In this document: in pieces, positions 39,900 to 51,969 of the stretch
Layout of the letters: every line of letters begins with the position of its first letter
How positions within the stretch are numbered: position 1 is the first letter of the stretch
Origin: Dioctria linearis
Lineage: Eukaryota > Arthropoda > Insecta > Diptera > Asilidae
Reading direction: 5' to 3'
DNA: 64,000 nucleotides
NCBI GenBank assembly: GCA_963930735.1
Contig: CAWVNZ010002372.1
Coordinates: forward strand, 47,097 to 111,096
Notes under the pieces: model-generated
Database searches by the model: none
Told to the model about the DNA's origin: nothing
The model's input: the letters and a program-made list of their open reading frames with translations, nothing else
Program-made: the position numbers and the translations under genes

Positions 39900-41940
39900 C
39901 CAAAATTTTAACTACTCCAGGGATTGCCTTTTCTATAGTAAATTTTCCAAAAAATAACTTTATAATGTCGCAAATTGTAAATACGCCAGGGTTTGCTTTT
40001 TCTATAGTAAATTTTTGAAAAAATTATTTTTAGTGCCGCAAATTTTAAATAGTAAATTTTTCAAAAATTAGTATTTTACTGTCGCAAATTTTAAATACGC
40101 CAGGGATTGCCTTTTCTATACTAAATTTTTCACAAAATAATTTTTTATTGTCGCACATTTTAAATTCGCCAGGGATTGCCTTTTCTATAGTAAATTTTTC
40201 AAAAATTAAGTTTTTACTGCCGCAAATTTTAAATACGCCAGGGATTGCCTTTTCTATAGTAAAATATTCAAAAAATAATTTTTTACTGTCGCATATTTTA
40301 AATGCGACAGGGATTTCCTTTTCTAAAGTAAATTTTGCACAAAATAATTTTATACAGTCGCAATTTTTAAATAAGCCAGGGATTGCCTTTTCTATAGTAA
40401 ATTTTTCAAAAATTAATTTTTTACTATCGCAAATTTTAAATACGCCAGGGATAGCCTTTTCTATAGTAAATTTTGCAAAAAATAATTTTTTACTGTCGCA
40501 AATTTTAAATACGCCAGGGATTGGCTTTTCTATAGTAAAATATTCAAAAAATAATTTTTTACAGGCGCAAATTTTAAATACGCCAGGGATTGCCTTTTCT
40601 ATAGTAAATTTTGCAAAAAATAATTTTTTACTGTCGCAAATTTTAAATACGCCAGGGATTGGCTTGTCTATAGTAAATTTTTCAAAAAATAATTTTTTAC
40701 TGTCGCAAATTTTAATTGCGCCAGGCACTGCCTTTTCTATAGTAAATTATTCTAAAATTAATTTTATACTGTCGCAAATTTTAAATACGCCAGGGATTGC
40801 CCTTTCTATAGTAAATTATTCAAACAATAATTTTTTACTGTCGCAAATTTTAAATACGCTAGGGATTGCCTTTTCTATAGTACATTTTTCAAAAAATAAT
40901 TTTTTACTGTCGCAAATTTTAAATACGCCACGGATTGCCTTTTCTATAGTAAATTTTGCAAAAAATAATTTTTTTCTGTCGCAAATTTTAAATACGCCAG
41001 GGTTTGCCGTTTCTGTAGTAAATTATTCAAAAAATACTTTTATACTGCCGCACATTTTAAATACGCCAGGGATTGCCTTTTCTATAGTAAATTTTTCAAA
41101 AACTAATTTTTTACTGTCGCAAATTTTATTTACGCCAGGGAGTGCCTTTTCTATAGCAAATTTTTGAAAAATTAATTTTTTACTGTCGCAAATTTTAAAT
41201 ACGCCAGGGATTGCCTTTTCTATAGTAAATTATTCAAATAATAATTTTTTCCTGTCGCAAATTTTGAATGCTCCAGGGATTGCCTTTTCTATAGTAAATT
41301 TTGCAAAAAATAATTTTTTACTGTCGTAAATTTTAAATACGCCAGGGATTGCATTTTCTATAGTAAATTATTCAAAAAATAATTTTTTACTGTCGCAAAT
41401 TTTAAATACGCCATGGATTGCCTTTTCTATAGTAAATTTTTCAAAAATTAATTTTTTACTGTCGAAAATTTTAAATACGCCAGGCATTGCCTTTTCTATA
41501 GTAAATTATTCAAAAAATAATTTTATACTGTCGCAAATTTTAAATACGCCAGGGATTGCCTTTTCTATAGTAAATTTTTGAAAAATTAATTTTTTACTGT
41601 CGCAAATTTTAAATACGCCAGGGATTGCCTTTTCTATAGTAAATTATTCAAAAAATAATTTTTTCCTGTCGCAAATTTTAAATGCTCCAGGGATTGCCTT
41701 TTCTATAGTAAATTTTGCAAAAAATAATTTTTTACTGTCGTAAATTTTAAATACGCCAGGGATTGCATTTTCTATAGTAAATTATTCAAAAAATAATTTT
41801 TTACTGTCGCAAATTTTAAATACGCCATGGATTGCCTTTTCTATAGTAAATTTTTCAAAAATTATTTTTTTACTGTCGCAAATTTTAAATACTCCAGGCA
41901 TTGCCTTTTCTATAGTAAATTATTCAAAAAATAATTTTAT
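39900..41940 (+). repeat. Left-type island inside the right domain, first
   Basis: About 2 kb with left-type landmarks (short monomer, CACAAAATAA, AAATTCGCC, AAATGCGAC, GGCTTGTC, GCAATTTTTGA). Right-type monomers with AAATGTTTC hinges and GTCC starts lie upstream, and right-type GATTTCC/AATTTAATACTG monomers lie downstream. The entry point near 39900 is a hybrid that starts AGTCCAAAATTTT and continues AACTACTCC. Confidence 0.85.
40032..40077 (+). repeat. Core-deleted short monomer, copy 9
   Basis: A 46-bp monomer starting AGTGCCGC. It lies at the start of a left-type island inside the right-type domain and is exactly 4,459 bp from copy 8. Confidence 0.93.
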
Positions 41941-43285
41941 ACTGTCGCAAATTTTAAATACGCGAGAGATTACCTTTTCTATAGTAAATTTTGCAAAAAA
42001 TAATTTTTACTGTCGCAAATTTTAAATACGCCAGGGATTTCCTTTTCTATAGTAAATTTTTCAAAAATTAATTTAATACTGTCGCAAATTTTAAATACGG
42101 CAGGGATTGCCTTTTCTATAGTAAATTTTGCAAAAAATAATTTTATACTGTCGCCAATTTTAAATACGCCAGGGATTGCCTTTTCTATAGTAAATTATTC
42201 AAAATTAATTTTTTACTGTCGCAAATTTTAAATACGCCAGGGATTGCCTTTTCTATAGTAAATTTTGCAAAAAATAACTTTTTACTGTCGGAAATTTTAA
42301 ATACGCCAGGGTTTGCCTACCTACAGTAAATTATTCAAATAATAATTTTATACTGTCGCAAATTTTAAATACGCCACGGATTGCCTTTTCTATAGTAAAT
42401 TTTGCAAAAAATAATTTTATACTGTCGCCATTTTTAAATACGCCAGGGATCGCCTTTTCTATAGTAAATTATTAAAAAACTAATTTTATACTGTCGCAAA
42501 TTTTAAATGCGCCAGGGATTGCCTTTTCTATAGTAAATTATTCAAAAAATAATTGTTTACTGTGGCAAATTTTAAAAATGCCAGGGATTGCCTTTTCTAT
42601 ACTAAATTTTTCAAAAATTAATTTTATACTGTCGCAAATTTTAAATACGCCAGGGATTGCCTTTTCTATAGTAAATTTTGCAAAAAATAATTTTTTACTG
42701 TCGCAAATTTTAAATACGCCAGGGATTTCCTTTTCTATAGTAAATTTTTCAAAAACTAATTTTATACTGTCGCAAATTTTAAATGCGCCAGGGATTGCCT
42801 TTTCTATAGTAAATTATTCGAAAAATAATTTTTTACTGTCGCAAATTTTAAATACGCCAGGGATTACCTTTTCTATAGTAAATTATTCAAAAAATAATTT
42901 TTTACTGTCACAAATTTTAAACATGCCAGCGATTGCCTTTTCTATAGTAAATGTTTCAAAAATTAATTTTATACTGTCGCAAATTTTAAATACGCCAGGG
43001 ATTGCCTTTTCTATAGTAAATTTTGCAAAAAGAATTTTTTAATGTCGCAAATTTTAAATACGCCAGGGATTTCCTTTTCTATAGTAAATTTTTCAAAAAC
43101 TAATTTTATACTGTCGCAAATTTTAAATGTGCCAGGGATTGCCTTTTCTATAGTAAATTATTCAAAAAATAATTTTTTACTGTCGCAAATTTTAAATACG
43201 CCAGGGATTGCCTTTTCTAAAGTAAATTTTGCAAAAAAATAATTTTATACAGTCCCAAATTTTAAATACGCCAGGGATTGCCTTT
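40032..43285 (+). repeat. Long co-linear duplicate E, second copy
   Basis: Partner of 35573-39170. It lacks five monomers near 42460, where GGGATCGCC joins directly to the AAATTATTAAAAAACTAAT hinge. A third, more diverged copy of its start follows 47107 at an offset near 7,075 bp. Confidence 0.9.
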
Positions 43286-45608
43286 TCTATAGCAAATTTT
43301 GCAAAAAATAATTTTTTGCTGTCGCAAATTTTAAATACGCCAGGGATTGCCTTTTCTATAGTAAATTTTTTAAAAATTAATATTTTACTGTCGCAAATTT
43401 TAAATAGGCCAGGGATTTCCTTTTCTATAGTAAATTTTTCAAAAACTAATTTTATACTGTCGGAAATTTTAAATACGCCAGGGATTGCCTTTTCTATAGT
43501 AAAATATTCAAAAAATAATTTTATACTGTCGCAAATTTTAAATACGTCAGCGATTGCCTTTTCTATAGTAAATTATTCAAAAAATAATTTTTTACTGTCG
43601 CAAATTTTAAATACGCCAGGGATTGCCTTTTCTATAGTATATTATTCAAATAATAATTTTTTACTGTCGCAAATTTTAAACATGCCAGGGATTGCCTTTT
43701 CTATAGTAAATGTTTCAAAAATTAATTTTATGCTGTCGCAAATTTTAAATACGCCAGGGATTGCCTTTTCTGTAGTAAATTTTACAAAAAATAATTTTAT
43801 ACTGTCACAAATTTTAAATACGCCAGGGATTGCCTTTTCTATAGTAAAATATTCAAAAAATAATTTTATACTGTCGCAAATTTTAAATACGCCAGGGATT
43901 GCCTTTTCTATAGTAAATTTTTCAAAAATTAATTTTTTACTGTCGCAAATTTTAAATACGCCAGGGATTTCCTTTTCTATAGTAAATTTTTCAAAAATGA
44001 ATTTTATACTGTCGCAAATTTTAAATACGCCAGAGATTGCCTTTTCTATAGTAAATTTTGCAAAAAATAATTTTTACTGTCGCAAATTTTAAATACGCCA
44101 GGGATTTCCTTTTCTATAGTAAATTTTTCAAAAATTAATTTAATACTGTCGCAAATTTTAAATACGCCAGGGATTGCCTTTTCTATAGTAAATTTTGCAA
44201 AAAATAATTTTATACTGTCGCAAATTTTAAATACGCCAGGGATTGCCTTTTCTATAGTAAATTATTCAAAAAATAATTTTTTACTGTCGCAAATTTTAAA
44301 TACGCCAGGGATTGCCTTTTCTAAAGTAAATTTTGCAAATAATAATTTTATACAGTCCCAAATTTTAAATACGCCAGGGATTTCCTTTTCTATAGTAAAT
44401 TTTTCAAAAACTAATTTTTTAGTGACAGAATTTTTAAATACGCCAGGGATTACCTTTTCTATAGTAAATTTTGCAAAAAATAATTTTTTACTGTCGGAAA
44501 TTTTAAATACGCCAGGGTTTGCCTTTCCTTAGCAAATTATTCAAATAATAATTTTATACTGTCGCAAATTTTAAATACGCCAGGGATTGCCTTTTCTATA
44601 GTAAATTTTTCAAAAATTAATTTTTTACTGTCGCAAATTTTAAATACGCCAGGGATTTCCTTTTCTATAGTAAGTTTTTCAAAAATGAATTTTATACTGT
44701 CGCAAATTTTAAATACGCCAGAGATTGCCTTTTCTATAGTAAATTTTGCAAAAAATAATTTTTACTGTCGCAAATTTTAAATACGCCAGAGATTTCCTTT
44801 TCTATAGTAAATTTTTCAAAAATTAATTTAATACTGTCGCAAATTTTAAATACGCCAGGGATTGCCTTTTCTATAGTAAATTTTGCAAAAAATAATTTTA
44901 TACTGTCGCCAATTTTAAATACGCCAGGGATTGCCTTTTCTATAGTAAATTATTCAAAAAATAATTTTATATTGTCGCAAATTTTAAATACGCCAGGGAT
45001 TGCCTTTTCTATAGTAAATTATTCAAAAAATAATTTTATACTGTCGCAAATTTTAAATACGCCAGGGATTGCCTTTTCTATAGTAAATTATTCAAAAATA
45101 ATTTTTTAATGTCGGAAATTTTAAATACGCCAGGGATTGCCTTTCTTATAGTAAATTTTGCAAAAAATAATTTTTTACTGTCGGAAATTTTAAATACGCC
45201 AGGGTTTGCCTTCCTGTAGTAAATTATTCAAATAATAATTTTATACTGTCGCAAATTTTAAATACGCCAGATTTTGCCTTTTCTATAGTAAATTTTTTAA
45301 AAATTAATTTTTTACTGTCGCAAATTTTAAATAGGCCAGGGATTTCCTTTTCTATAGTAAATTTTTCAAAAACTAATTTTATACTGTCGCAAAGTTTAAA
45401 TACGCCAGGGATTGCCTTTTCTATAGTAAAATATTCAAAAAATAATTTTATACTGTCGCAAATTTTAAATACGCCAGCGATTGCCTTTTCTATAGTAAAT
45501 TATTCAAAATATAATTTTTTACTGTCGCAAATTTTAAATACGCCAGGGATTACCTTTTCTATAGTAAATTACTCAAAAAATAATTTTTTACTGTCGCAAA
45601 TTTTAAAC

Positions 45609-47108
45609 ATGCCAGGGATTGCCTTTTCTATAGTAAATGTTTCAAAAATTAATTTTATACTGTCGCAAATTTTAAATACGCCAGGGATTGCCTTTTCTGT
45701 AGTAAATTTTACAAAAAATAATTTTATACTGTCAGAAATTTTAAATACGCCAGGGATTGCCTTTTCTATAGTAAAATATTCAAAAAATAATTTTATACTG
45801 TCGCAAATTTTAAATGCGCCAGGGATTGCCTTTTCTATAGTAAATTATTCAAAAAATAATTTTTTACTGTCGCAAATTTTAAATACGCCAGGGATTGCCT
45901 TTTCTAAAGTAAATTTTGCAAATAATAATTTTATACAGTCCCAAATTTTAAACATGCCAGGGATTGCCTTTTCTATAGTAAATGTTTCAAAAATTAATTT
46001 TATACTGTCGCAAATTTTAAATACGCCAGGGATTGCCTTTTCTGTAGTAAATTTTACAAACAATAATTTTATACTCTCACAAATTTTAAATACGCCAAGG
46101 ATTGCCTTTTCTATAGTAAAATATTCAAAAAATAATTTTATACTGTCGCAAATTTTAAATGCGCCAGGGATTGCCTTTTCTATAGTAAATTATTCAAAAA
46201 ATAATTTTTTACTGTCGCAAATTTTAAATACACCAGGGATTGACTTTTCTAAAGTAAATTTTGCAAAAAATAATTTTATACAGTCCCAAATTTTAAATAC
46301 GCCAAGGATTGCCTTTTCTATAGTAAATTTTGCAAAAAATAATTTTTTGCTGTCGCAAATTTTAAATACGGCAGGGATTGCCATTTCTATAGTAAATTTT
46401 TCAAAAATTAATTTTTTACTGTCGCAAATTTTAGATACGCCAGGGATTGCATTTGCTATAGTAAATTTTGCAAAAAATAATTTTATACAGTCGCAAATTT
46501 TAAATACGCCAGGGATTGCCTTTTCTATTGTAAATTTTTCAAAAAATAACTTTATACTGTCGCCAATTTTAAATACGCTAGGGATTGCCTTTTCTATAGT
46601 ACATTTTTCAAAAATCTATTTTATACTCTCGCAAATTTTAAATACGCCAGGGATTGCCTTTTCTATAGTAAATTTTGCAAAAAATAATTTTTTACTGTCG
46701 CAAATTTTAAATACGCCAGGGATTGCCTTTTCTGTAGTAAATTTTTCAAAAATGAATTTTTTGCTGTCGCAAATTTTAAATACGCCAGGTATTGCCTTTT
46801 CTATAGTAAATTTTACAAAAAATAATTTTTTACAATCGCAAATTTTAAATACGGCAGGGATTGCCCTTTCTATAGTAAATTTTGCAAAAAATAATTTTTT
46901 ACTGTCGCAAATTTTAAATACGCCAGGGATTGACTTTTCCATAGTAAAATATTCGAAAAATAATTTTTTACTGTCGCAAATTTTAACTACTCCAGGGATT
47001 GCCTTTTCTATAGTAAATTTTTCAAAAAATAATTTTATACTGTCGCAAATTGTAAATACGCCAGGGTTTGCTTTTTCTATAGTAAATTTTTCAAAAAATT
47101 ATTTTTAG
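45609..47108 (+). other. Longest stop-free frame (499 codons), not considered a gene
   Basis: Because the monomer is 23 codons long, one forward frame reads a 23-residue peptide over and over (typical part SQILNTPGIAFSIVN, followed by a variable SKNN-like hinge and FLL). No stop occurs in the consensus, so the frame stays open until an indel. The frame crosses a right-type to left-type junction and ends at the short-monomer marker. It has no signal peptide, unique domain or flanking gene sequence. I read it as a by-product of repeat length; only transcript or peptide data could change that. Confidence 0.8.
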
Positions 47109-49020
47109 TGCCGCAAATTTTAAATAGTAAATTTTTCAAAAATTAATATTTTACTGTCGCAAATTTTAAATACGCCAGAGATTGCCTTTTCTATACTAAA
47201 TTTTTCACAAAATAATTTTTTATTGTCGCACATTTTAAATTCGCCAGGGATTGCCTTTTCTATAGTAAATTTTTCAAAAATTAAGTTTTTACTGTCGCAA
47301 ATTTTAAATACGCCAGGTATTGCCTTTTCTATAGTAAAATATTCAAAAAATAATTTTTTACTGTCGCATATTTTAAATGCGACAGGGATTTCCTTTTCTA
47401 AAGTAAATTTTGCACAAAATAATTTTATACAGTCGCAAATTTTAAATACGCCAGGGATTGCCTTTTCTATAGTAAATTTTTCAAAAATTAATTTTTTACT
47501 ATCGCAAATTTTAAATACGCCAGGGATTGCTTTTTCTATAGTAAATTTTTCAAAAATTAATTTTTTACTGTCGTAAATTTTAAATACGCCAGGGATTGCC
47601 TTTTCTATAGTAAAATATTCAAAAAATAATTTTTTACTGGCGCAAATTTTAAATACGCCAGGGATTGCCTTTTCTATAGTAAATTTTGCAAAAAATAATT
47701 TTTTACTGTCGCAAATTTTAAATACGCCAGGGATTGGCTTGTCTATAGTAAATTTTTCAAAAAATAATTTTTTACTGTCGCAAATTTTAATTGCGCCAGG
47801 CACTGCCTTTTCTATAGTAAATTATTCTAAAATTTATTTTATACTGTCGCAAATTTTAAATACGCCGGGGATTGCCATTTCTATAGTAAATTATTCAAAC
47901 AATAATTTTTCACTGTCGCAAATTTTAAATACGCTAGGGATTGCCTTTTCTATAGTACATTTTTCAAAAAATAATTTTTTACTGTCGCAAATTTTAAATA
48001 CGCCACGGATTGCCTTTTCTATAGTAAATTTTGCAAAAAATAATTTTTTAATGTCGCAAATTTTAAATACGCCAGGGTTTGCCATTTCTGTAGTAAATTA
48101 TTCAAAAAATAATTTTATACTGTCACACATTTTAAATACGCCAGGGATTGCCTTTTCTATAGTAAATTTTTCAAAAACTAATTTTTTACTGTCGCAAATT
48201 TTAATTACGCCAGGGATTGCCTTTTCTATAGCAAATTTTTGAAAAATTAATTTTTTACTGTCGCAAATTTTAAATACGCCAGGGATTGCCTTTTCTATAG
48301 TAAATTATTCAAAAAATAATTTTTTCCTGTCGCAAATTTTGAATGCTCCAGGGATTGCCTTTTCTATAGTAAATTTTGCAAAAAATAATTTTTTACTCTC
48401 GTAAATTTTAAATACGCCAGGGATTGCATTTTCTATAGTAAATTATTCAAAAAATAATTTTTTACAGTCGCAAATTTTAAATACGCCATGGATTGCTTTT
48501 CTATAGTAAATTTTTCAAAAATTAATTTTTTACTGTCGAAAATTTTAAATACGCCAGGCATTACCTTTTCTATAGTAAATTATTCAAAAAATAATTTTAT
48601 ACTGTCGCAAATTTTAAATACGCCAGGGATTGCCTTTTCTATAGTAAATTTTTGAAAAATTAATTTTTTACTGTCGCAAATTTTAAATACGCCAGGGATT
48701 GCCTTTTCTATAGTAAATTATTCAAAAAATAATTTTTTCCTGTCGCAAATTTTAAATGCTCCAGGGATTGCCTTTTCTATAGTAAATTTTGCAAAAAATA
48801 ATTTTTTACTGTCGTAAATTTTAAATACGCCAGGGATTGCATTTTCTATAGTAAATTATTCAAAAAATAATTTTTTACTGTCGCATATTTTAAATACGCC
48901 ATGGATTGCCTTTTCTATAGTAAATTTTTCAAAAATTAATTTTTTACTGTCGCAAATTTTAAATACGCCAGGCATTGCCTTTTCTATAGTAAATTATTCA
49001 AAAAATAATTTTATATTGTC
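46490..49020 (+). repeat. Left-type island inside the right domain, second
   Basis: About 2.5 kb. It includes the last short-monomer marker and the 14-monomer order of 34631-35572. It is entered near 46490 after a GTCGCAAATTTTAGATACGC monomer and left near 49020, where CAGAGATTGCC and AATTTTTACTG monomers resume. Confidence 0.83.
47107..47152 (+). repeat. Core-deleted short monomer, copy 10 (last)
   Basis: A 46-bp monomer starting AGTGCCGC, like copy 9. It is the last such marker: none occurs in the remaining 16.8 kb. It sits inside the second left-type island. Confidence 0.93.
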
Positions 49021-51969
49021 GCAAATTTTAAATACGCCAGAGATTGCCTTTTCTATAGTAAATTTTGCAAAAAATAATTTTTACTGTCGCAAATTTTAAA
49101 TACGCCAGGGATTTCCTTTTCTATAGTAAATTTTTCAAAAATTAATTTAATACTGTCGGAAATTTTAAATACGCCAGGGATTGCCTTTTCTATAGTAAAT
49201 TTTGAAAAAAATAATTTTATACTGTCGCCAATTTTAAATACGCCAGGGATTGCCTTTTCTATAGTAAATTATTCAAAATTAATTTTTTACTGTCGCAAAT
49301 TTTAAATACGCCAGGGATTGCCTTTTCTATAGTAAATTTTGCAAAAAATAATTTTTACTGTCGGAAATTTTAAATACGCCAGGGTTTGCCTTCCTACAGT
49401 AAATTATTCAAAAAATAATTTTATACTGTCGCAAATTTTAAATACGCCAGGGATTGCCTTTTCTATAGTAAATTATTCAAAAAATAATTTTTTAGTGTCG
49501 GAAATTTTAAATACGCCAGGTATTGCCTTTTCTATAGTAAACTATTCAAAAAATAATTTTTTCTTGTCGCAAAATTTTAAATACGCCAGGGATTGCCTTT
49601 TTATAGTAAATTTTGCAAAAAATAATTTTTTACTGTCGCAAATATTAAATACGCCAGGGATTACCTTTTCTATAGTAAATTATTAAAAAACTAATTTTAT
49701 ACTGTCGCAAATTTTAAATGCGCCAGGGATTGCCTTTTCTATAGTAAATTATTCAAAAAATAATTGTTTACTGTCGCAAATTTTAAAAATGCCAGGGATT
49801 GCCTTTTCTATAGTAAATTTTTCAAAAATTAATTTTATACTGTCGCAAATTTTAAATACGCCAGGGATTGCCTTTTCTATAGTAAATTTTACAAAAAATA
49901 ATTTTTTACTGTCGCAAATTTTAAATACGCCAGGGATTTCCTTTTCTATAGTAAATTTTTCAAAAACTAATTTTATACTGTCGCAAATTTTAAGTGCGCC
50001 AGGGATTGCCTTTCTATAGTAAATTATTCAAAAAATAATTTTTTACTGTCGCAAATTTTAAATACGCCAGGGATTGCCTTTCCTAAAGTAAATTTTGCAA
50101 AAAATAATTTTATACAGTCCCAAATTTTAAATACGCCAATGATTGCCTTTTCTATAGTAAATTTAGCAAAAAATAATTTTTTGCTGTCGCAAATTTTAAA
50201 TACGCCAGGGATTGCCTTTTCTATAGTAAATTTTTCAAATATTAATTTTTTACTGTCGCAAATTTAAAATACGCCAGGGATTTCCTTTTCTATAGTAAAT
50301 TTTTCAAAAACTAATTTTATACTGTCGCAAATGTTAAATACGCCAGGGATTGCCTTTTCTATAGTAAAATATTCAAAAAATAATTTTATACTGTCGCAAA
50401 TTTTAAATACGCCAGGGATTGCCTTTTCTATAGTAAATTATTCAAAAAATAATTTTTTACTGTCGCAAATTTTAAATACGCCAGGGATTAACTTTTCTAT
50501 AGTAAATTATTCAAAAAATAATTTTTTACTGTCACAAATTTTAAACATGCCAGCAATTGCCTTTTCTATAGTAAATGTTTCAAAAATTAATTTTATACTG
50601 TCGCAAATTTTAAATACGCCAGGGATTGCCTTTTCTATAGTAAATTTTGCAAAAAGAATTTTTTAATGTCCCAAATTTTAAATACGCCAGGGATTTCCTT
50701 TTCTATAGTAATTTTTCAAAAACTAATTTTATACTGTCACAAATTTTAAATGCGCCAGGGATTGCCTTTTCTATAGTAAATTATTCAAAAAATAATTTTT
50801 TACTGTCGCAAATTTTAAATACGCCAGGGATTGCCTTTTCTAAAGTAAATTTTGCAAAAAAATAATTTGATACAGTCCCAAATTTTAAATACGCCAGGGA
50901 TTGCCTTTTCTATAGTAAATTTTGCAAAAAATAATTTTTTGCTGTCGCAAATTTTAAATACGCCAGGGATTGCCTTTTCTATAGTAAATTTTTCAAAAAT
51001 TAATTTTTACTGTCGCAAATTTTAAATACGCCAGGGATTTCCTTTTCTATAGTAAATTTTTCAAAAACTAATTTTATACTGTCGCAAATGTTAAATACGC
51101 CGGGGATTGCCTTTTCTATAGTAAAATATTCAAAAAATAATTTTATACTGTCGCAAATTTTAAATACGCCAGGGATTGCCTTTTCTATAGTAATTATTCA
51201 AAAAATAATTTTTTACTGTCGCAAATTTTAAATACGCCAGGGATTACCTTTTCTATAGTAAATTATTCAAAAAATAATTTTTTACGGTCACAAATTTTTA
51301 AACATGCCAGGGATTGCCTTTTCTATAGTAAATGTTTCAAAAATTAATTTTATACTGTCGCAATTTTAAATACGCCAGGGATTGCCTTTTCTATAGTAAA
51401 TTTTGCAAAAGAATTTTTTAATGTCGCAAATTTTAAATACGCCAGGAATTTCCTTTTCTATAGTAAATTTTTCAAAAACTAATTTTATACTGTCGCAAAT
51501 TTTAAATGCGCCAGGGATTGCCTTTTCTATAGTAAATTATTCAAAAAATAATATTTTCTTGTCGCAAATTTTAAATACGCCAGGGATTGCCTTTTTATAG
51601 TAAATTTTGCAAAAATAATTTTTTACTGTCGCAAATTTTAAATACGCCAGGGATTACCTTTTCTATAGTAAATTATTAAAAAACTAATTTTATACTGTCG
51701 CAAATTTTAAATGCGCCAGGGATTGCCTTTTCTATAGTAAATTATTCAAAAAATAATTGTTTACTGTCGCAAATTTTAAAAATGCCAGGGATTGCCTTTT
51801 CTATAGTAAATTTTTCAAAAATTAATTTTATACTGTCGCAAATTTTAAATACGCCAGGGATTGCCTTTTCTATAGTAAATTTGCAAAAAATAATTTTTTA
51901 CTGTCGCAAATTTTAAATACGCCAGGGATTTCCTTTTCTATAGTAAATTTTTCAAAAACTAATTTTATA

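Larger units (their letters stand above)
35573..40031 (+). repeat. Higher-order block 8 (4,459 bp, about 65 monomers)
   Basis: The left-type start changes to right-type monomers at about 37.5 kb. From there GTCGGAAAT, GATTTCC, AATTTAATACTG and AAATGTTTC variants appear. It is the first block containing both types. Confidence 0.86.
40032..47106 (+). repeat. Higher-order block 9 (7,075 bp, about 103 monomers)
   Basis: Its first 3.2 kb copies block 8, minus five monomers. After about 43.3 kb it continues as right-type sequence and returns to left-type near 46.5 kb. The longest open frame in the window (45609-47108) lies here only because few indels happen to occur. Confidence 0.85.

Noticed and set aside
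45609..47108. A 499-codon open frame and many shorter ones on both strands as protein-coding genes
   Set aside because: They translate the same 23-residue unit in every case, follow from a monomer length divisible by three, stop at random one-base indels and have no unique domain, signal or flanking gene sequence.
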